NCBI RefSeq assembly: GCF_001545075.1
Contig: NZ_FCOB02000052.1
Location: 1 to 32,474, forward strand
DNA: 32,474 nucleotides
Source of the DNA: Caballeronia ptereochthonis
Lineage (GTDB): Bacteria > Pseudomonadota > Gammaproteobacteria > Burkholderiales > Burkholderiaceae
Direction of reading: 5' to 3'
The notes under the pieces were generated by a model. It was not told the DNA's origin and searched no databases. It saw only the letters and a program-made list of their open reading frames with translations. This document shows positions 16,782 through 24,164 of this stretch, in pieces (the stretch's first letter is position 1; each line of letters starts with the position of its first letter). The position numbers were made by a program, and so were the translations under genes.

Positions 16782-16806
16782 GCGCCGCGTGCTGGCCACG
16801 CGGCGC
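16782..16806 (+). terminator. Hairpin terminator after the tyrosine autokinase
   Basis: A perfect 10-bp GC-rich stem (GCGCCGCGTG at 16782-16791, CACGCGGCGC at 16797-16806) with a 5-base loop is followed by TTTACGTT. The T-run is short but the stem is very stable. It starts 38 bases past the kinase stop. The remaining gap up to 17041 has no gene. Confidence 0.6.
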
Positions 16807-16990
16807 TTTACGTTGTACCCGTCTTCCGGGATGCCATCTTCGCGCGCGGTTTGCGCGAATGATCAGAACCTTGGTTCGACCGTATTCGTCTGCCGAGAGG
16901 GGATCGACCGCGGTGCGCGAGCGCACATACCGCGCGGCGCCGATATTCGAACATCGAGCCGCAGGCGTATTGCTTGCGTCTCCGATCGAC

Positions 16991-16996
16991 TATAAC
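16991..16996 (+). promoter_or_regulatory. Candidate -10 element for the polymerase gene
   Basis: TATAAC at 16991-16996 would place transcription start near 17003, about 40 bases before the ATG. The best upstream hexamers are TTGCTT at 15-base spacing or TATTGC at 17, neither convincing. The preceding terminator makes a promoter in this gap likely. Confidence 0.35.
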
Positions 16997-17041
16997 CAGA
17001 GAAAGAGCCCCGCCTGAACGGGCGCACCTATTCCTTCGACG

Positions 17042-18454
17042 ATGAAAGAAAAAGCGGCACTGACCGACCTCTACTACAGGATCTGGGCCTTCGCGATGCC
17101 GGTGACGTCGTTTCTCGTCATCCCGTCGATCCAGGGCACGACGATCGGCTATTTGATGTGCTTTCTTTCCGTGCCGCTCGTGCTGCTGTTCGGCGGCCGC
17201 GCACGCAAGAGCTGGATACATTTCGTAGGCGCGGCCATCGTCGTGTGGCTGCTCATGTTCTGCACCTCCCAGCTCGCGGACGTCATCGCGCGTTATGAGC
17301 CCGACTTCACCAAGGTCGTGCTCGTCGACGAGACCGACCCGTTCACGTTCGTCATGCGCAAGAGCATGTTCACGCAGTCGCTCTACGTGTCGGCGGTCGT
17401 GCTCTATGCGGCCTACGTGTACCACTACTACAAGCCGACGTGGGACCAGTGGATCCTCGCGGCCATCACGCTGTTCGCGCTGTACGGCATGTTCGAAGTG
17501 GCGTATTACATCGCGACGGGACAGCCGGGCGACTTCATCTCGAACCGCGCATTCGGCGACCAGTTCGGCAAGGGCATCGTGCGCTCCGACGGCACGGTGA
17601 ACGGCAGCTCGTTCCAGCAGATCGACATCAAGGGCTTTCCGATCCAGCGCCTGAAGGCGCTCACCGGCGAACCGTCGATGTACGCGATGTCCATCTTCCC
17701 GTTCTGGGTCTACTTCAATGCGACCTCGCGCGTGCGCTGGCCGGTGTGGGTCATCGGCATCTCGCTCGTGATGAGCACGTCGTCGACGGTGCTGATCGGC
17801 TATGCGGTGTACGCGCTGATCCGCGTGCGCAGGCTCGGCCTCAATCCGGTCAAGGCGCTCATCGGCCTCTTCGTGCTGTGCGTGATCGCCTATATCGCGC
17901 AGGACTACATCGCCGATCTCTTCAAGCAGATGGTGACCGACAAGCTCGAGCAGAAGACCGAATCGGGCTCCGACCGCTCCCTGCTGTTCCTCGAGTCGAT
18001 GCGGCTGTGGTTCCACGCGTCGCCGCTCAATCAGATCTTCGGCATCGGCTTCGGCTATATCCGCTCGACCGACCTGTTCTCGACGCTGCTCGTCAATACG
18101 GGTGTCGTCGGCACCGTGTTCATCAGCGCGCTGATGCTCTATCCCGCGTTCAGGCTCGACTGGGACGCGCGCGGCATGGCGCTGCGCCAGTGTTGCGCCG
18201 CGACCTGGACGATGATGATGGTCTCCGTGCCCGAGTTCGCCTATCTCGCGCCGTGGACGCTGATCGCGATGGCCTATGTGCGCGTGCGGGCACTCAAGCT
18301 CGCGAGGCAGAGCGTCGGCGACAACGCCGCGGCCGCCGCGATGGAAGAGTCGCAGACCGGCGCCAACATCGGCACGTCGATCGGCAGGCATGTGACGCCG
18401 GAGCTCGGGCCGCGCATCGGCTCGCGCTTCGGTCCGCGCGGCCGTCATCTCTGA
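17042..18454 (+). CDS. Wzy-like polysaccharide polymerase / O-antigen ligase family membrane protein
   Basis: 470 residues with about 10-12 hydrophobic segments. A long non-hydrophobic loop at about 165-225 (with RAFGDQFGKGIVRSDGTVN and LTGEPSMYAM) and a second at about 300-340 (TESGSDRSLLFLESMRLW) match the extracytoplasmic loops of O-antigen polymerase/ligase proteins. The Gly-Glu-Pro-Ser motif in the first loop is typical of EPS polymerases I know from betaproteobacteria. It would join lipid-linked repeat units in the periplasm. The last 45 residues are a hydrophilic tail rich in Gly, Arg and Pro. No ribosome-binding site is evident before ATG 17042. Polymerase is favoured over ligase because the locus has Wzx and a Wzc-like kinase but no lipopolysaccharide genes. 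Confidence 0.8.
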   Translation: MKEKAALTDLYYRIWAFAMPVTSFLVIPSIQGTTIGYLMCFLSVPLVLLFGGRARKSWIHFVGAAIVVWLLMFCTSQLADVIARYEPDFTKVVLVDETDPFTFVMRKSMFTQSLYVSAVVLYAAYVYHYYKPTWDQWILAAITLFALYGMFEVAYYIATGQPGDFISNRAFGDQFGKGIVRSDGTVNGSSFQQIDIKGFPIQRLKALTGEPSMYAMSIFPFWVYFNATSRVRWPVWVIGISLVMSTSSTVLIGYAVYALIRVRRLGLNPVKALIGLFVLCVIAYIAQDYIADLFKQMVTDKLEQKTESGSDRSLLFLESMRLWFHASPLNQIFGIGFGYIRSTDLFSTLLVNTGVVGTVFISALMLYPAFRLDWDARGMALRQCCAATWTMMMVSVPEFAYLAPWTLIAMAYVRVRALKLARQSVGDNAAAAAMEESQTGANIGTSIGRHVTPELGPRIGSRFGPRGRHL

Positions 18455-18508
18455 GCGCGCATGCCTTCGAGGCGGCGTATGCGCGCCGCCCGCTTCCCTG
18501 CGACGTTT

Positions 18509-18514
18509 TACAAT
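18509..18514 (+). promoter_or_regulatory. Candidate -10 element for the FKBP gene
   Basis: TACAAT at 18509-18514 lies about 58 bases upstream of the FKBP start, with no clear -35. It follows a 7-bp GC hairpin at 18471-18490 (GGCGGCG and CGCCGCC) without a T-run, which may close the polysaccharide transcript. Confidence 0.3.
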
Positions 18515-18571
18515 GATGGTTTCGACCACCGGCTCATCCATCGCCGATGACCGGGCAACCAGGGAGCAACC

Positions 18572-18913
18572 ATGTCGACTGTCACGACCGATTCCGGTCT
18601 CAAATACGAAGACCTCACCGTGGGCGAAGGCGCCGAAGCCGTCGCGGGCAAGACGGTCAGCGTGCATTACACGGGCTGGCTCACCGATGGCCAGAAGTTC
18701 GATTCGAGCAAGGACCGCAACGATCCGTTCGCCTTCGTGCTCGGCGGCGGCATGGTCATCAAGGGCTGGGACGAAGGCGTCCAGGGCATGAAGGTGGGCG
18801 GCGTGCGCCGCCTCACGATTCCGCCGCAACTCGGCTATGGCGCGCGCGGCGCGGGTGGCGTGATTCCGCCGAACGCCACGCTCGTGTTCGAAGTGGAACT
18901 GCTCGACGTCTGA
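18572..18913 (+). CDS. FKBP-type peptidyl-prolyl cis-trans isomerase
   Basis: 113 residues, a single FKBP domain without signal peptide, so cytoplasmic. It speeds cis-trans isomerisation of X-Pro bonds. Family landmarks are present in order: VSVHYTGWLTDGQKFDSS (about 30-47), FVLGGGMVIKGWDEGVQGMKVGG (about 55-77), RRLTIPPQLGYG (about 79-90) and a final NATLVFEVELLDV. The tyrosine of VHYTG, the Phe and Asp of KFDSS and the Trp of KGWDEG form the usual drug-binding pocket. Length is normal for minimal bacterial FKBPs. The start ATG 18572 has AGGGAG upstream. The AraC-type regulator starts 11 bases after the stop. Confidence 0.95.
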   Translation: MSTVTTDSGLKYEDLTVGEGAEAVAGKTVSVHYTGWLTDGQKFDSSKDRNDPFAFVLGGGMVIKGWDEGVQGMKVGGVRRLTIPPQLGYGARGAGGVIPPNATLVFEVELLDV

Positions 18914-18924
18914 GCCTTGTCTGC

Positions 18925-19704
18925 ATGAGCGCGCTGCTGCCTCGTCCCGCCGTGTCGCTGCGCCGCTATGACGCAACGCAGGCGTCGGACGTGCACGACT
19001 TTCACCAGATCGTGCTGGGCCTTGACGGGTCGATGGAAATGGCCGTCGATGGCAACGGCGCGCGTATCGATCACAGCGGCGCGTGGATCATTCCGGCGGG
19101 CGCACGCCACGATTACTGGGCCGACGGCGACAACCGCCAGCTCGTGCTCGATCTGCCCGCCGCTTCGATCGCGGTGCCCGAGCGTTTCTTCGAGCGGGCG
19201 CGCCCCATCGCGATCGATCCGCGCGTGACGCGACTCGTCGCCGATGTCGCGCAATGCGCGAATGCTCATGACGCATGTGGTTCCGAGCGCTTCGCCTGGC
19301 AAGCCGCCGCGCATCTGTGCGGCGCGCTGATGCACGGCACCGGCGATGCCGCGCTGGACGCGCTGCGCGGTCTCGACTTCGCGCGCATCGACCGATGGTT
19401 GCGTCTGCATCTGTCCGAGCCGCTGCGCATCGCCGATCTCGCCGCGCATTGCGGTTTCGGCATGCGGCGTTTTCATCAGCTCTTCAACGAAGCGTTCGGC
19501 GAGACGCCGCATCGCTATCTGCATCGCCTGCGTCTCGACACGGCGCTCACGCTGCTCGCCGATCCGCGCACGACGCTCATCGATATCGCGCTCGACGTCG
19601 GTTTCGCCGATCAGAGCGCATTCACGCACGCGTTCACGAGACGCTTCGGCATCGCGCCGGGGCAATGGCGCGCGAGCGGCATGAAAGCGCCGCGCGCGCA
19701 CTAG
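18925..19704 (+). CDS. AraC-family transcriptional regulator
   Basis: 259 residues. The N-terminal half (about 10-90) is a cupin-like sensing domain with the pattern HDFHQIVLGLDGSMEM and AWIIPAGARHDYWA. The C-terminal 100 residues hold two helix-turn-helix motifs: LRIADLAAHCGFGMRRFHQLFNE and LIDIALDVGFADQSAFTHAF, followed by RRFGIAPGQWR. The second is the standard AraC signature. The ligand and targets are not visible. ATG 18925 has no ribosome-binding site and lies 11 bases after the FKBP stop, so translation is probably coupled. Its stop is only six bases from the metZ stop on the other strand; no terminator is seen in that gap. Confidence 0.92.
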   Translation: MSALLPRPAVSLRRYDATQASDVHDFHQIVLGLDGSMEMAVDGNGARIDHSGAWIIPAGARHDYWADGDNRQLVLDLPAASIAVPERFFERARPIAIDPRVTRLVADVAQCANAHDACGSERFAWQAAAHLCGALMHGTGDAALDALRGLDFARIDRWLRLHLSEPLRIADLAAHCGFGMRRFHQLFNEAFGETPHRYLHRLRLDTALTLLADPRTTLIDIALDVGFADQSAFTHAFTRRFGIAPGQWRASGMKAPRAH

Positions 19705-19710
19705 CACAGG

Positions 19711-20898
19711 CTAGCGCAGGCCGCGCTCCAGATCGGCGCGGATATCCGCCGGGTCCTCGAGACCGACAGCAAGACGTATCAGCCCTTCCCGTATGCCCGC
19801 CGCTTCCCGCACCTCGGTCGTCAGGCGTCCGTGAGTCGTCGTCGACGGATGCGTGATGGTCGTGCGCGTGTCGCCGAGGTTGCCGGTGATCGAGCAGAGC
19901 TTCGTCCCATCGATCACGCGCCACGCATTCGCGCGCTGTTGCTCCTGCGCGTCGCCCTTCAACTCGAACGACACGATCGCGCCACCCGCCTTCTGCTGCT
20001 TCTTCGCGATCTCGTATTGCGGATGCGATTCCAGCCCCGGATAGAACACGCGATTCACGGCCGGATGCGCTTCGAGCCAGCGGGCGATCTCCAGTGCATT
20101 CGCCGATTGCTTCTCGACGCGCAGCGCCAGCGTCTCCATGCCCTTCAGCAAGACCCACGCGTTGAACGCCGACATCGTCGGGCCGGCGCTGCGCACGAAG
20201 GGAAACACGGTCTCCATGATGAAGCGCTTCGAGCCCACCAGCGCGCCGCCGAGCACGCGCCCCTGGCCGTCGAGGAACTTGGTGGCCGAATGCATCACGA
20301 CATCCGCGCCGAGCTTGAGCGGTTGCTGCAAGGCCGGGCTGCAAAAGCAGTTATCGACGACGAAGAGCGCGCCGGCCGCCTTCGCAATCTTGCCAATCGC
20401 TTCGATATCGGCGATCTCCGTCAACGGATTCGACGGCGTCTCCAGAAAGAACATCTTCGTCTCGGGCTTGAGGGCCGCCTGCCATTCCTCGGGCTTCGCC
20501 GGATCGACGAATGTGGTCGTGATGCCGAACTTCGGGAAAATCTGCGTGAACATGCCGATCGTCGAACCGAACAGGCTCTTCGAACTGACGATGTGATCGC
20601 CCTGCTGCATCGACGCCATCACGACCGACAGGATCGCCGACATGCCCGATGCCGTCGCCATGCAGGCCTCACCGCCTTCGAGCGCGGCGAGGCGGTTCTG
20701 GAACATCGTGACGGTCGGGTTGGTGAAGCGCGAGTACGTGTAAGCCTCTTCGGCGTTCCTGAAGCGCTCGGCGGCTTCCGCGGCGGTCGAGAAACAGAAG
20801 CTCGACGTGAGAAACAGCGCCTCCGCATGCTCGTTGAATTCGCTGCGCAAGGTGCCGGCGCGTACGGCGAGCGTATTGAAGTTCAGGTTGTCGTCCAT
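19711..20898 (-). CDS. metZ: O-succinylhomoserine sulfhydrylase
   Basis: 395 residues, a PLP enzyme of the Cys/Met metabolism family. It makes homocysteine directly from O-succinylhomoserine and sulfide in methionine synthesis. Landmarks: YTYSRFTNPT at about 53-62, GMSAILSVVMA at about 85-95, the aspartate of VDNCFCSPALQQPL, and the PLP lysine K207 in HSATKFLDGQG. The motif KFLDGQGRVLGG and the overall length favour metZ over metB or metC. The start ATG 20898 has GGAGAG about seven bases upstream. An intrinsic terminator for purF sits just 33 bases before this start, so either a promoter lies within or before that hairpin or expression depends on read-through. Confidence 0.93.
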   Translation of the reverse strand: MDDNLNFNTLAVRAGTLRSEFNEHAEALFLTSSFCFSTAAEAAERFRNAEEAYTYSRFTNPTVTMFQNRLAALEGGEACMATASGMSAILSVVMASMQQGDHIVSSKSLFGSTIGMFTQIFPKFGITTTFVDPAKPEEWQAALKPETKMFFLETPSNPLTEIADIEAIGKIAKAAGALFVVDNCFCSPALQQPLKLGADVVMHSATKFLDGQGRVLGGALVGSKRFIMETVFPFVRSAGPTMSAFNAWVLLKGMETLALRVEKQSANALEIARWLEAHPAVNRVFYPGLESHPQYEIAKKQQKAGGAIVSFELKGDAQEQQRANAWRVIDGTKLCSITGNLGDTRTTITHPSTTTHGRLTTEVREAAGIREGLIRLAVGLEDPADIRADLERGLR

Positions 20899-20931
20899 GT
20901 TTTTTCTCTCCGTTTTTCAGGCTCGCGACGC

Positions 20932-20966
20932 AAAAAAGCCCGCTTGTCTCGGTCGACGAAGCGGGC
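20932..20966 (-). terminator. Intrinsic terminator between purF and metZ
   Basis: On the minus strand GCCCGCTT (20966-20959) pairs with AAGCGGGC (20945-20938) across a 13-base loop, followed by six Ts (20937-20932). This is a textbook intrinsic terminator. The loop contains CGACCGA (minus sense), which can also pair with TCGGTCG at 20986-20980 just upstream. That pairing would enclose the first arm of the terminator, an arrangement that could prevent the terminator from forming. Confidence 0.85.
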
Positions 20967-21001
20967 CCGTTCGGAACTACGACCGAAACGCTATCGACGC
21001 A

Positions 21002-22549
21002 TCACTCCACCGATAGTTGCAGATGCAACTGTGAGCGCGCCATGCCGCCCTCCTGCGCTTCGCTCGCCGCGTCGCGGTCCGACTGCGATTGCGGTGCGAG
21101 ACGCGCAGACTCGATGCGATCCAGATAATCGGTCGTCACGTCGCCGGTGATGTAGTTGCCGTCGAAGCACGAGGCTTCGAATTCCTTGAGCTTCGGGTTG
21201 ATGTCGCGGATCGCGTTCTTCAGGTCTTCCACGTCCTGATAGACGAGATAATCCGCGCCGATCATGCGCGCGACTTCCTCATCGCTGCGGCCATGCGCGA
21301 CGAGTTCGCCGCGCGTCGGCATGTCGATGCCGTACACGTTCGGGAACTTCACCGGCGGCGCGGCGGACGCGAAGATCACCTTGTTCGCGCCGGCATCGCG
21401 GGCCATCTGCACGATTTCATGGGAGGTCGTGCCGCGCACGATCGAATCGTCGACGATCAGCACGTTCTTGCCCTTGAACTCGATGCCCATGGCGTTGAGC
21501 TTCTGGCGCACCGACTTCTTGCGCACCGCCTGGCCCGGCATGATGAAGGTACGGCCCACGTAGCGGTTCTTGAAGAAGCCCTCGCGATATTCGACGCCGA
21601 GCTTGGCGGCCACCTGCATCGCCGCGGGGCGCGAGGAATCGGGAATCGGCATCACGACGTCGATCGGCACATCCGGCAGCACGCGCTTGATCTTCTCGGC
21701 GAGATAGTCGCCCATGCGCAGGCGCGCGTTATAGACCGGCACGCCGTCGAGGCAGGAGTCCGGGCGCGCGAGATACACGAGCTCGAAGATGCAGGGATTG
21801 AGCACCGGCTTTTCGGCGCATTGATGGCTGTGCAGATTGCCGTCGCTGTCGATGAAGATCGCCTCGCCCGGCTCGACATCGCGCACGAATTCGAACCCGA
21901 TGCCTTCGATCGCCACCGATTCCGACGCGACCATCCACTCGACGCCCGTCGCCGTTTCCAGCTTGCCGAGCACGAGCGGGCGAATGCCGAACGGATCGCG
22001 GAAGGCCACGAGACCGTAGCCCGCGATCAGCGAGACGATCGCATACGAACCCTTCACGCGGCGATGCACGCCCGCGACCGCCTTCCACAGCGCGGCGGCG
22101 TCGAGCTGCAGGCCCGAGCTCGCGAGCTGCAGTTCGTGCGCGAACACGTTGAGGAGCACTTCGGTGTCGGATGCGGTGTTGATGTGCCGGCGATCGACGC
22201 GGAACATCTCGTCCTTCAGTTGCATCCAGTTCGTGAGATTGCCGTTGTGCGCGAGGATGATCCCGAACGGCGCGTTCACGTAAAACGGCTGCGCTTCTTC
22301 CTCGCTCGATGCGGAACCGGCGGTCGGATACCGCACCTGGCCGATGCCGACGTTGCCCGGCAGGCTGCGCATGTTGCGCGTGCGGAACACGTCGCGCACC
22401 ATGCCGTTGGCCTTGTGCATGTGGAAGTTATTGCCGTTCGCCGTGGCGATGCCCGCCGCGTCCTGACCGCGATGCTGCAGCAGGAGCAGGCTGTCATAGA
22501 TCAGCTGATTGACGGGATTTTGGGAAACTACACCTACGATGCCGCACAT
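21002..22549 (-). CDS. purF: Amidophosphoribosyltransferase
   Basis: 515 residues. It catalyses the first committed step of purine synthesis: PRPP plus glutamine to phosphoribosylamine. The start ATG 22549 gives the N-terminus MCGIVGVV, in which Cys2 becomes the N-terminal nucleophile after Met removal. AAGGA lies seven bases upstream. An in-frame start 15 bases earlier would bury this Cys and is rejected. The class II glutamine amidotransferase domain has LLLQHRGQDAAGIAT, GNVGIGQVRYPTAG and GIILAHNGNLTN. The phosphoribosyltransferase domain has the PRPP loop VLIVDDSIVRGTTS. The C-terminal 30 residues are variable. A 154-base leader with two hairpins separates it from cvpA, and a terminator follows. 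The cvpA-purF pairing is conserved widely in proteobacteria. Confidence 0.97.
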   Translation of the reverse strand: MCGIVGVVSQNPVNQLIYDSLLLLQHRGQDAAGIATANGNNFHMHKANGMVRDVFRTRNMRSLPGNVGIGQVRYPTAGSASSEEEAQPFYVNAPFGIILAHNGNLTNWMQLKDEMFRVDRRHINTASDTEVLLNVFAHELQLASSGLQLDAAALWKAVAGVHRRVKGSYAIVSLIAGYGLVAFRDPFGIRPLVLGKLETATGVEWMVASESVAIEGIGFEFVRDVEPGEAIFIDSDGNLHSHQCAEKPVLNPCIFELVYLARPDSCLDGVPVYNARLRMGDYLAEKIKRVLPDVPIDVVMPIPDSSRPAAMQVAAKLGVEYREGFFKNRYVGRTFIMPGQAVRKKSVRQKLNAMGIEFKGKNVLIVDDSIVRGTTSHEIVQMARDAGANKVIFASAAPPVKFPNVYGIDMPTRGELVAHGRSDEEVARMIGADYLVYQDVEDLKNAIRDINPKLKEFEASCFDGNYITGDVTTDYLDRIESARLAPQSQSDRDAASEAQEGGMARSQLHLQLSVE

Positions 22550-22617
22550 GGCATGGTCCTTCAAAGAGTCGAAACGGGTAGACGAGGCGATGCCGGCTCA
22601 CATCGGCGCTTCTCTCG

Positions 22618-22653
22618 GAATCGGCCGCACGGAGGTCGCACAGAGGCCGATTC
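22618..22653 (-). ncRNA. Hairpin in the cvpA-purF leader
   Basis: GAATCGGCC at 22618-22626 and GGCCGATTC at 22645-22653 are a perfect 9-bp inverted repeat with an 18-base loop. A second, smaller 5-bp hairpin (CGATG and CATCG, 22589-22606) lies between it and purF. There is no T-run, so these are not simple terminators. A PurR-like operator, a structured leader or an RNA processing site are all possible. I do not recognise a known riboswitch class. Confidence 0.4.
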
Positions 22654-22703
22654 GAAGTGCGTCTTCGAGCCGTCTCGCGGTCCCCATGTAGCCGGCCGTT
22701 CGT

Positions 22704-23237
22704 CTATTGTGCGGCGTCTGGCGCCAGACCGCTCGAAGCGGGGGCGACATGCACATACGCGGCGAGCGTATCGGGGAGCAGCGGTTTCAGTTCGCGCACG
22801 CCCTGCTCGGCCATCGGCCTCAGCAACGCATTGCGCCAGAAATCTTTCTGCGGCAGTTCGGTCAAGCCAGCCAGGGCGACCAGAATCACTACCAATATAG
22901 CGCCTCTCACGAGGCCGAACAGCAGGCCGAGCGAGCGGTCCACGCCGCGCAGGCCGGTCACTTCCGTCATGCGCGTCAGCAGCGCCGACAGCACGCTCGA
23001 CAGGAGCAGCACCGCCGCGACCACCAGCAGGAACGCCACGAGCCATTGCGTGAGGGCGCCGCCCGGCCACGTCGCCGGGATATAGGGCACGACGAGCCCG
23101 ACGAAACGCCCGGCGATCAGAATGGCGGCGACCCAGCCGACCAGCCCGAACGCCTCCGCAAGCAGGCCGCGCCACATTCCGCGCAGGGCGGACAGGCCGA
23201 TCACGGCCATCACGGCGTAGTCGAACGCGGTAAACAT
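22704..23237 (-). CDS. cvpA: CvpA family inner-membrane protein
   Basis: 177 residues with four hydrophobic segments at about 6-20, 28-50, 62-88 and 105-125, and the family opening FDYAVMAVIGLSALRGMWRGLLAEAFGLVGW. CvpA is needed for colicin V production in E. coli and affects envelope stress tolerance; its molecular activity is not known. The second family stretch GVDRSLGLLFGLVRGAILVVIL is present. The start lies nine bases after the SPOR gene stop with no ribosome-binding site, so translation is probably coupled. The C-terminal 30 residues are Ala/Pro-rich and variable. Confidence 0.93.
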   Translation of the reverse strand: MFTAFDYAVMAVIGLSALRGMWRGLLAEAFGLVGWVAAILIAGRFVGLVVPYIPATWPGGALTQWLVAFLLVVAAVLLLSSVLSALLTRMTEVTGLRGVDRSLGLLFGLVRGAILVVILVALAGLTELPQKDFWRNALLRPMAEQGVRELKPLLPDTLAAYVHVAPASSGLAPDAAQ

Positions 23238-23246
23238 CGAGCGCGC

Positions 23247-24122
23247 TTAGTTCGATGCCGAACGGCTGCCGCCGCCGAGACCGGCCTGGCGCACCTTCAC
23301 GAGCGCGGCCGAAGCCGACGCGCGATCCGGAAACGGTCCCGCACGCAACAGCGCGCGCGTCGAGCCATCCGACTGCTTGCGATGTTCGAGATATGCGGGC
23401 ACGCCCGCGGCTTTCAACTTGTTGACCCAGTTCTGCGCGGCGGTTTCGTCGTCGAACTGGCCGATCTGCAGCACGAAGCGGCTGCCGGCCGGCGAAGACG
23501 GCGTGTTCGCGGCGCCGGCGGCGGCGTTCGCCGCGGTGTTCGCGTTGGCTTCCTCGGACGGCTCGGCGGCCTGCGGCTTCGCGCTCTGGCCAGCGCTGGC
23601 GGCCGGTCTGGACGTCGACGGCTTCGCTTCCGGCTTCGCCTCGGGCTTGGGTTGTTCCTTGGGCTCGGGCTTGGCCTGTGCGGCCGTAGCCGGCGCGGCG
23701 GCCTGCGGCTGGGTTATGCCCGCCGCGACGCCGCCAGATGCGCCTGCCGGACCTTCATGCGCGACCCCGGCTTGCGTATCGGCGTCGGTCGCATCGCGCG
23801 ACTGCTTGACGGCCGGCGCGGGACGATTGGGAATGTCGATGGAAATATCGTCGGTAACGGGCTTCGGGCGTGAATCGAGCACCATCGGCAGGATGATCAC
23901 CGCTGCCAGAACCAGCGCGATCGCGCCGACCAGCCGGCGCCGGGCGCGCTGCTTCTCGGGCAGGGTGGGGTCGAGCATCATCGCGTCGGCGTCGGTGCGT
24001 TCGCTACGGTCGGTCCTGCGCGTGCGGCGTTCCGTGCGGACGGTCTGACGCGTGCCGCGTGAGGAATCGGAATATGCGTCGCGACCGGAGTCGTCTTTCT
24101 TGCCGAACGAGAAGAGTCCCAT
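23247..24122 (-). CDS. SPOR-domain protein (DedD-like)
   Basis: 291 residues. A charged cytoplasmic N-terminus rich in Arg and Thr (about 20-60) precedes a single membrane helix at about 64-84 (LVGAIALVLAAVIILPMVL). A low-complexity periplasmic linker rich in Pro, Ala, Glu and Lys (about 85-210) includes short repeats such as PKPEAKPEAKP. A C-terminal SPOR domain at about 213-285 opens with SRFVLQIGQFDDETAAQNWVNKL. SPOR domains bind denuded peptidoglycan glycan at the septum, so this is probably a cell-division protein. It sits between folC and cvpA with gaps of 42 and 9 bases, the usual order in this group. Confidence 0.92.
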   Translation of the reverse strand: MGLFSFGKKDDSGRDAYSDSSRGTRQTVRTERRTRRTDRSERTDADAMMLDPTLPEKQRARRRLVGAIALVLAAVIILPMVLDSRPKPVTDDISIDIPNRPAPAVKQSRDATDADTQAGVAHEGPAGASGGVAAGITQPQAAAPATAAQAKPEPKEQPKPEAKPEAKPSTSRPAASAGQSAKPQAAEPSEEANANTAANAAAGAANTPSSPAGSRFVLQIGQFDDETAAQNWVNKLKAAGVPAYLEHRKQSDGSTRALLRAGPFPDRASASAALVKVRQAGLGGGSRSASN

Positions 24123-24164
24123 GTATCGTTTGGTGCTGACGGCCGACCGTCTCAGTGATGCTGC

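Noticed and set aside
16808..18976. 722-codon minus-strand frame across the polymerase and FKBP genes
   Set aside because: Antisense shadow spanning two recognisable genes and their gap; composition biased to Arg, His and Asp.
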